From assembly GCF_001816165.1 (NCBI RefSeq), contig NZ_MDZC01000015.1:62001-126000 (forward strand): a DNA stretch of 64,000 bases. The letters run 5' to 3'. The notes below the pieces were generated by a model. That model had not been told where the DNA came from. It worked only from the letters and a program-made list of their open reading frames with translations, and did not search any database. Position numbers and translations under genes: made by a program. Shown here piece by piece: positions 59,268 to 64,000 of the stretch. This DNA comes from Hymenobacter glacialis. Its GTDB lineage: Bacteria > Bacteroidota > Bacteroidia > Cytophagales > Hymenobacteraceae. How positions within the stretch are numbered: the first letter of the stretch is position 1; each line of letters starts with the position of its first letter.

Positions 59268-59283
59268 TGTTCCACATGGAACA
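59268..59283. promoter_or_regulatory. palindromic operator-like site in an AT-rich region
   Basis: TGTTCCACATGGAACA has 7-bp arms (TGTTCCA/TGGAACA) with a CA centre. It is in a very AT-rich gap (59196-59313) between divergent genes, where promoters for both directions are expected. It resembles ParB parS sites (TGTTCCACGTGAAACA) in 14 of 16 positions, but no ParA/ParB genes are present. Confidence 0.5.
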
Positions 59284-59313
59284 TATTATAACAAATTATT
59301 CGTAACTTGTAGC

Positions 59314-59670
59314 ATGGAAAAAGACAAAAAGATAGTGGCAGTGGTGGGCAGCCGGGGCATAGTGAAATGTGCCGCCCTGACGGCCCGGCTGGCTGAGCTG
59401 GCCCCCGACCAGGTGGTGAGTGGGGGCGCGGCCGGCGTGGACACCCTGGCGGCGGCCTGGGCCCGGGCCCACGGGGTGGCGCTGGTGGAGCTGCGGCCCG
59501 ACTATGCCACCCACGGCCCCACGGCGGCCACCCATGTGCGCAATGCCGAGATAGTGCGCCGGGCCAGCCTGGTGCTGGTGGTGTGGGACGGCAAGAGCAA
59601 GGGCACGCTGAGCACGCTGAAGGCCGCCAGGCGGCTGGGCCGGCGCTGCGAGCTGCTGCCCCTGGACTGA
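59314..59670 (+). CDS. DUF2493/SLOG-family protein
   Basis: A 118-aa single-domain Rossmann-like protein: VAVVGSRGIVKCAAL at the N-terminus, DQVVSGGAAGVDTLAAAWAR (the SGGAxGxD loop that binds a nucleotide ligand in SLOG proteins), VRNAEIVRRASLVLVVWDGKSKGT and a conserved C-terminal helix. DUF2493/YspA proteins are thought to sense nucleotide-derived ligands and occur in phages and anti-phage islands. It opens the plus-strand block, divergent from the early block. Confidence 0.8.
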   Translation: MEKDKKIVAVVGSRGIVKCAALTARLAELAPDQVVSGGAAGVDTLAAAWARAHGVALVELRPDYATHGPTAATHVRNAEIVRRASLVLVVWDGKSKGTLSTLKAARRLGRRCELLPLD

Positions 59671-60722
59671 GGCGGCAGACCGCCAGGGCCGTGCCGGGCG
59701 GGCGGGTGCGGGCGACCCTGCTGAACACCTTGAATTCCTTGCCGGGGGGGGTGGGGGCGGGCTGAGGCCCCCATTTATTGCTCGGCGGAGCCGGCCTTGT
59801 GAGGGTGGAGCGGCCTTTTTCGGGCTGCGGAAGCCGAGGAGGATGACCGGGCGGCAAGCCGGGGCATGATGGCGGGGGTTTGGGGTGCTCCCCAATGAAA
59901 CCCTCCGCGAAGCGGGCCTTGCTTCTGCCTGCGTGGCTGGAACGCAAGCTTTACGGGCGGGTGGCAGGCCTTTTTTGGCCTGCGGCCTGCTGCCTAATCA
60001 GGAGGGGTGACGGGCGGCGTGGGGCCTTTTTCGAGCCCGGCGCGGCACGGCAACGGTGCGGGGGGCTGGCGTTGTGGTTGGTAGGGCTAAACCCGACCGG
60101 AGGGAGTGGTTCGGCCCGCTGGGTGATGCTGGAGTGACGGTGGTGGCCAGGGTAGCTGACCAGCGGGAAGCGGCCCGTGGTGGCTGGGGAATGGGTAGCG
60201 CGGCCTGGCTGACCTTCGGGAGGCGGGGCCGGGCGTGGGTGGGGTATAACTGGAGCAGCTGTAGCTACTGGCGGCGGGTGGGCTGAGCGCGGGGCGCTAC
60301 GCAGCGGAGGGAGCCTGCAAGCGTAGGGAACGAATGAGCGGAGGTACGCAGCGAGAGAGTGAACGTAGCGCAGCGTGGCCCCCGTAGTGAAGTAGCGGCC
60401 GGCGCGGGCGGTGGGCTTGGTAGGGACGGGTGGCGCTTTTTCGGGCGCGGCCTGACCCGTTGGCGGGTGGCATCGGGGGCTTCGCTGAGTGGCAGGAGAA
60501 GTGGGTGAGGGATAGAAAGGGAGCGACCAACGGAAGCTGTGCGCAGCACCGCAGCGCAGCGGAGCCCTGGATAGCCCGACCCCGACCCGGAGCAACGCGG
60601 AGGGCCGGGGGCACCCCCAAATAAGTACAATTACTGGTGAGCGAAATGGATTGTATCTGAAACTGAAATAAGTTCGTAATTTCGTATAAATTAGATTGTC
60701 GACTATCACAAACTACGAAGCC
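59671..60722. other. 1-kb GC-rich stretch without convincing genes
   Basis: Long open frames occur (for example minus strand 59951-60709), but all are Pro/Arg/Ala-rich and look like composition artefacts. The plus strand has many short words of the type GCGCAGC, GGAGGG, GAACG and hairpin-rich GC segments such as GGCAGGCCTTTTTTGGCC near 59963-59980. I saw no gene. It may be a non-coding RNA, an origin or a packaging region; see findings. Confidence 0.5.
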
Positions 60723-61025
60723 ATGTTTTTCGCTGATACGAAGACCGGACACTTGCTGCATATTCTTGGGACGGCGCTGGCCGGGCAGGTGCTGACGCAG
60801 GAATTGGCCCCGGCAAACCCGCACATTATCGAGATGTATGGGCATCTGGTCATTCAGGTGATTGTGGCGGCGGTGACCATCTGGGCCACGATTCGGAAGG
60901 CGATGCAGCGGCCCGAGGCGGTGGTGAAGCTGTCGGCGGCGGGGTTGGGTTCGGGGGTTGGGGACTCGACGGGGGCGGCGGCCTCCTCCCCTGCTGAGCC
61001 AGCTGCGGAAGTTGGCAAGGGCTAG
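60723..61025 (+). CDS. small membrane protein, holin-like
   Basis: A 100-aa protein from ATG 60723 (MFFADTKTGHLLHILG). It has one clear membrane segment (VIQVIVAAVTIWATI near residues 42-56) and a weaker one near the start (LLHILGTALAGQVL), then an Ala/Ser/Gly-rich tail. Position in front of another membrane protein and an M15 peptidase fits a holin, but no family was recognised. A TTG at 60696 could give nine extra residues. Confidence 0.5.
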   Translation: MFFADTKTGHLLHILGTALAGQVLTQELAPANPHIIEMYGHLVIQVIVAAVTIWATIRKAMQRPEAVVKLSAAGLGSGVGDSTGAAASSPAEPAAEVGKG

Positions 61026-61079
61026 GGTGCGGGGCTGGCAATGGACGTGCATTTTATTCACTCTCAACTGTTTTGACGC

Positions 61080-61355
61080 ATGAAATCTGTTAAGAAGTTA
61101 AGTCTGCTGGACCGGGTGGCGCTGCCGTCGCCGACGTTTTGGCGCAAGGTGAGTGCGGTGGGCAAGGCCATCGGGGGGCTGGGGCTGGTGTTGGTGGCGG
61201 CCCCGGTGGCGCTGCCGGCAGCGGTGGTGTCGGTGGCGGGCTACCTGGTGCTGGTGGGGTCGCTGACGGCGGGGCTGTCGGCGCTGACGGTAGAGCCGGG
61301 GGCTTCGGTGGATGGTGGCACGGAACAGCTGGCGGATGGAGCCGGCACCCGGTAG
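61080..61355 (+). CDS. small two-helix membrane protein
   Basis: A 91-aa protein with a basic start (MKSVKKLSLLDR) and two membrane segments (AIGGLGLVLVAAPVALPA and AVVSVAGYLVLVGSLTAGL), then an acidic tail. In lysis modules such pairs are holin/antiholin or spanin-like. Its 3' end overlaps the following gene's first possible start. No family recognised. Confidence 0.55.
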   Translation: MKSVKKLSLLDRVALPSPTFWRKVSAVGKAIGGLGLVLVAAPVALPAAVVSVAGYLVLVGSLTAGLSALTVEPGASVDGGTEQLADGAGTR

Positions 61356-61818
61356 CATGGAGGACCGGGCTCCTTATGCGGTTGGAAAGCGGGTGGCCCC
61401 GCGGCTGAACGTGACGCAGATGGTGCGGCAGGCGGCGCGGCTGGCGGAGGTGCGGCCGGAGCTGGTGGCGGCGTATCGGGTGGCGCTGCGGCGCTGGTCG
61501 GGCGACCCGGTGCTGCGGCTGCTGGGGTTGCCGATTGTGACGGAAGGGTACCGGTCGGGCGCGGTGCAGGATGCGCTGTATGCCCGCGGCCGTAGTGCGC
61601 CGGGACCGGTGGTGACGTACAAGCGGGGCGGCGAATCGAAGCACAACGTGCTGCCGAGCCGGGCGCTGGACGTGGCGTTTCTGCTGGCCGATGGAACGGT
61701 GGTGTGGTCGGGGCTGCTGCTGAGCAAGTTTGCGCGGCTGATGAAGGCGGCCGATGCGCGGGTGCGTTGGGGTGGCGACTGGCCGGGGTTTAAGGACCGG
61801 CCGCATTTTGAGGTGTAG
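61336..61818 (+). CDS. M15-type peptidoglycan peptidase, endolysin-like
   Basis: A 160-aa protein with the M15 zinc-peptidase pattern: EGYRSGAVQDALYARG, then ESKHNVLPSRALDVAF (the His and Asp ligands) and DRPHFEV at the very end (third His ligand). Lengths and motifs are like L-Ala-D-Glu or D-Ala-D-Ala endopeptidases of phage lysis cassettes (CwlK type). There is no signal peptide, so it would rely on the holin-like proteins upstream. Start is either 61336 or 61357. Confidence 0.8.
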   Translation: MEPAPGSMEDRAPYAVGKRVAPRLNVTQMVRQAARLAEVRPELVAAYRVALRRWSGDPVLRLLGLPIVTEGYRSGAVQDALYARGRSAPGPVVTYKRGGESKHNVLPSRALDVAFLLADGTVVWSGLLLSKFARLMKAADARVRWGGDWPGFKDRPHFEV

Positions 61819-61830
61819 GGTGGAAACGCG

Positions 61831-61856
61831 ACGAGCGGGCCAGATGGTCCGCTCGT
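61831..61856. terminator. hairpin between convergent genes
   Basis: ACGAGCGGGCC (61831-61841) and GGTCCGCTCGT (61846-61856) pair with one G-U, loop AGAT. It lies between the M15 peptidase and the deiminase gene, which converge; the downstream T-run is weak. Confidence 0.6.
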
Positions 61857-61879
61857 TGTGGTTTATCCTCTTACGCTTT

Positions 61880-62725
61880 TCATTCGCCTCTATGCCCGGC
61901 TAATTCGCTTGACCAGGTTACGCAGTGAAACACGCCGCCTTGCCTGGCAATGGCCCTTCCATCAACGGAAATGATATCGTGGCCTGGATAAAGGCCCTGC
62001 AGGCAACGCTGTACCGCATCATCTTCGGGCTGTTGGTAGGTTGGGACAATGAGCGTGCTGCCTACGCACAGGAAATTGATGTACTCCCCTACCGCGGAGG
62101 TAAAATCGGGATTTTGATAGGGATTGTAGGGCAAGGGTACGCAGTCAAAGCCGGCGCGATGTAACGCTGCCTGCAGGTTGGCCCACAAGGAAGGTTCCTG
62201 GGCGCGGCAGTCGTTGATGAGGGCCGTGCGCTCGTCGAGCAAATGCACCAAACCATCGGCGTGGCCAGTGAAATCCCTGGGATGGGCGGGCACCAGGTCG
62301 ATGTGGTCAACTTCCAATGCATTGGCCAATGAGGCCAGCAATTGGGTCTGGGGAACTTCCGGGTTTTCGCGCAGCACCTTATCGGTCATGACGACCCGGC
62401 CAAAACGCCGAACGACGTTGCCGCCGTCCACTACTAGCGGGCTGGATGTGAACGGCAGTCCAAGGCGACGAAGCACTGCGGCCGCGTCGGTAATCGTGGA
62501 ATGGTAACGGCGGGGGCGCAGGTAATCCGGCGTGTAGCGGAACAACACCTGGTTACCGCTCGGCGTGGGCAGGGGCATGTAGTCGCGGGCCCAAACGTCG
62601 CAGGTGCCGGGGAGGGTATTTACAGCGGCGCCGGCGGCCGTAAGGGCTGCGGTCAGGGCGGCAGCGGCGGCCGGGAAGCGCGGAGCCAGGGTGTCCGCCA
62701 GGTAGAACGCAGGGAGCACGCTCAT
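61880..62725 (-). CDS. agmatine/peptidyl-arginine deiminase-family protein
   Basis: A 281-aa member of the amidinotransferase/deiminase superfamily. Key segments are TCDVWARDYMPLP, PLVVDGGNVVRRF, DFTGHADGLVHLLD (His-x-Asp) and RQGGVFHCVTW with the catalytic Cys. Agmatine deiminase converts agmatine to carbamoyl-putrescine and ammonia; here the protein is shorter than the usual 340-370 aa, so the substrate is uncertain. It overlaps the preceding gene by 4 bases (ATGA), so the two are translationally coupled. Confidence 0.75.
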   Translation of the reverse strand: MSVLPAFYLADTLAPRFPAAAAALTAALTAAGAAVNTLPGTCDVWARDYMPLPTPSGNQVLFRYTPDYLRPRRYHSTITDAAAVLRRLGLPFTSSPLVVDGGNVVRRFGRVVMTDKVLRENPEVPQTQLLASLANALEVDHIDLVPAHPRDFTGHADGLVHLLDERTALINDCRAQEPSLWANLQAALHRAGFDCVPLPYNPYQNPDFTSAVGEYINFLCVGSTLIVPTYQQPEDDAVQRCLQGLYPGHDIISVDGRAIARQGGVFHCVTWSSELAGHRGE

Positions 62726-63738
62726 GCGACCTTCCCTTTGGGCTTATAGCCAAGCACCCGGTGCGTGGTGGCTTCGTCCAGCTCAAACTCGAAACAAAGC
62801 TTTTCCTTGTTCTTGAGTTGTGTCAGGTAGCCTTCATTGGCAATAAAGCGGTAGGGCCGGTCGATGTACGGCGCACCGGGGTGTTCGGTCTTCTCGGGGT
62901 GCAGCCGGAGCCCGACCCTGGCGCTGCGCCAGGGCTGGGACGGTGCTGGTACCGGCTGGGGATTAGCCTCCAGGACAAGGCTCGTGTCCCCGCCAAGGGC
63001 ACTGCCCCAACTGGCGACGAGGGCGCGGGTGAGCAGGATGGGCCCGGAAATGTAGGTGCCGGTGGGAAGGCCGTCAGGGGTGAGACGCTGGGCACCGCGG
63101 AGAAGAATACCACCATAGCTACCCGCCTGGGAATCACCAAACGTGAGGTCGAGGCTGGAAGCCTGATTGAAATACCAATGTAATGGCTGTAGCTGCTCCT
63201 CTCCCTGGTGTACGTAGGGGTCGGGATGCTCCTGCGAGGGGCTGTGATAATAGATTTCCAACTCCGTGAGGCGAAAGAGGCTGGAACCGGCCCGCAGCAG
63301 CAAGCGGTGCTGGAGGGTGGCAGTCATCTCGACAAAGAAGGCATCGAGGTCTTCGGGCCGCGAGTGGTTAATCTGTCGCACCAGGTAGGTAAGCCAAGAC
63401 AGAGCGGAATCCCGGTGGCGGTCGTGCGCAATGCGGTGGTTGCCGAACTGCCGGGCAAAGGGCAAGCCCTGCTCAACCAACTCGCGGGTGATGGCCAATT
63501 GATTGGAAAGGTCAGCCTGGGTGTGATTATCCAGCAGCGGGCCCAACCCGGTGGGTTGCGCGAGCCGCAGGGCCTCCAGCAGTTGAGGCAGGGTAGCCTG
63601 GCCCTTGAGCCAGCATTCGGTGTAGAGGAAGTGAGTGTATTCGGAGGAAGGCAGCGCTGCCTCGGTCATGACGCGGCTTGCGGGCAAGCCAGTGGCTTTA
63701 CCGGCTTCCAATGCTTGGATTTGGTGGGTTGAAAACAT
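62722..63738 (-). CDS. uncharacterised protein coupled to a deiminase
   Basis: A 338-aa protein of unknown function. The first 150 residues are helical (MTEAALPSSEYTHFLYTECW, ARQFGNHRIAHDRHRDSALS). From about residue 160 a beta-rich domain begins with FRLTELEIYYHSPSQEHPDP and YVHQGEEQLQ, LDLTFGDSQAGSYGGILLRG and YISGPILLTRAL; this second part resembles a widespread unannotated bacterial domain I have seen but cannot name. The two-gene unit with the deiminase is the only functional clue. Confidence 0.65.
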   Translation of the reverse strand: MFSTHQIQALEAGKATGLPASRVMTEAALPSSEYTHFLYTECWLKGQATLPQLLEALRLAQPTGLGPLLDNHTQADLSNQLAITRELVEQGLPFARQFGNHRIAHDRHRDSALSWLTYLVRQINHSRPEDLDAFFVEMTATLQHRLLLRAGSSLFRLTELEIYYHSPSQEHPDPYVHQGEEQLQPLHWYFNQASSLDLTFGDSQAGSYGGILLRGAQRLTPDGLPTGTYISGPILLTRALVASWGSALGGDTSLVLEANPQPVPAPSQPWRSARVGLRLHPEKTEHPGAPYIDRPYRFIANEGYLTQLKNKEKLCFEFELDEATTHRVLGYKPKGKVA

Positions 63739-63945
63739 GCGGGAATTTGGGACAAGGTGTGGTTGAGCTCCACAACATTACCGCAGGAAATCACCCATTC
63801 CTAATGAATTAGAAAACTTTCATAAATGAGTTAACTCACTGTTTTTGCAATAATTATAACTATTTTATTTGTTGCAATAGCAATCTAATAATTACTGCTT
63901 TCGGCTGTTTTGAATATGTCGGTTTTGCAAGCAGTGGTTTCCTGG
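63739..63945. other. AT-rich intergenic region
   Basis: 207 bases between two minus-strand genes, with long A/T runs (63800-63900) but no clear TTG/TAnnTTTG pair. The promoter of the unknown-deiminase pair should lie here. A GTGGTTGAGCTCCACAAC palindrome lies at 63761-63778. Confidence 0.4.
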
Positions 63946-64000
63946 CTACACCGTTTCCTCCACATCCAGATTGTTCAGGTTGAGCAGCGTTTCACAGGTT
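63946..64000 (-). CDS. 3' end of a minus-strand gene (partial)
   Basis: A minus-strand frame enters at the window end and stops with UAG at 63946. The visible C-terminal residues are TCETLLNLNNLDVEETV. The rest is outside the window, so no function is given. Confidence 0.4.
   Translation of the reverse strand, partial: TCETLLNLNNLDVEETV

Larger units (their letters stand above)
48551..61860. mobile_element. integrative element next to tRNA-Leu (bounds provisional)
   Basis: Integrase at the tRNA-Leu 3' side, followed by phage-like or plasmid-like genes without chromosomal housekeeping functions, ending in a lysis-type set and a hairpin at 61831-61856. Gene orientation falls in blocks: integrase and two plus-strand proteins; a long minus-strand early-type block (54.3-59.1 kb); a plus-strand lysis block. 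No copy of the tRNA 3' end was found near 61.9-64 kb, so the right end is uncertain and may lie further right. Absence of terminase, portal, capsid and tail genes argues against an ordinary tailed prophage. Confidence 0.65.

Noticed and set aside
59268..59283. True parS partition site
   Set aside because: Two mismatches and no parA/parB near it; listed only as operator-like palindrome.
59951..60709. Minus-strand open frame of 252 codons
   Set aside because: Pro/Arg/Ala/His-rich without domain or regular codon use; it runs through a GC-rich region where all frames stay open by composition.
48551..61860. Conjugative (ICE) transfer genes
   Set aside because: No relaxase, TraG-type ATPase or type IV secretion genes were recognised, so conjugation by its own machinery is unlikely.
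61860..64000. Right attachment site copied from the tRNA-Leu 3' end
   Set aside because: No stretch resembling CCGGTTCGACTCCGGCTCC was found here; the site may be outside the window.
1..64000. CRISPR array
   Set aside because: No regularly spaced direct repeats were found on either strand; the repeats seen are inverted pairs.

Overview
The window looks like chromosomal DNA of a GC-rich, pigmented member of the Bacteroidota, most probably Hymenobacter or a close relative. Pointers are the Bacteroidota-type promoters (a TTG-type -33 box and a TAnnTTTG -7 box, for example before mraZ and the tRNA gene), a division/cell-wall cluster that lacks murF and ddl, a compact carotenoid cluster, and many short lipoproteins. 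The assignment is an inference from gene content; no 16S rRNA gene is present.

Layout. 1-13.6 kb: lipoproteins and secreted proteins of unknown role, a decayed membrane-protein gene, an F420-reductase-like dehydrogenase, two histidine-degradation genes (hutU, hutG), a Rof-like protein, a DUF4097 protein, a metallo-beta-lactamase-fold hydrolase, a YebC-family regulator/translation factor and an acyltransferase. 13.6-30.5 kb (minus strand): mraZ-rsmH-ftsL-ftsI-murE-mraY-murD-ftsW-murG-murC-ftsQ-ftsA-ftsZ, read from one clear promoter before mraZ. 30.9-38.4 kb (minus strand): crtZ, a MerR/cobalamin-binding regulator of CarH type, a small sigma factor, crtI, crtB, a secreted protein, ispH and crtW, i.e. 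a ketocarotenoid cluster with its own likely light/B12-responsive regulator. 38.5-48.4 kb: mixed housekeeping genes (enoyl-CoA hydratase, frameshifted comEC, PhyH oxygenase, GNAT, phoH, SAM hydrolase, esterase, hscB).

48.47-about 61.86 kb: a tRNA-Leu(CAA) gene followed at once by a tyrosine recombinase and a compact accessory element. It carries a thermonuclease-like protein, an uncharacterised pair of proteins beginning MARQ and MALT, an AT-rich convergent cargo pair, a phospholipase-D/coiled-coil/J-domain protein, a RecE-like exonuclease, a row of small early-type genes (DUF3846 and unknowns), a DUF2493/SLOG protein, a 1-kb non-coding GC-rich stretch, and a lysis-like set (two small membrane proteins and an M15 peptidase). 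No terminase, portal, capsid or tail gene is recognisable, so this is a small unusual prophage, a phage satellite or a novel integrative element. The right attachment site was not found. 61.9-64 kb: an arginine/agmatine deiminase-family gene translationally coupled to an unknown gene, then the 3' end of another gene.

Two genes carry apparent single-base frameshifts (comEC and the gene at 56.8-57.5 kb). A family of inverted repeats with arms like GTCATnCTGAGC recurs at least eight times, and several of the gaps inside the division cluster hold long perfect or near-perfect inverted repeats.
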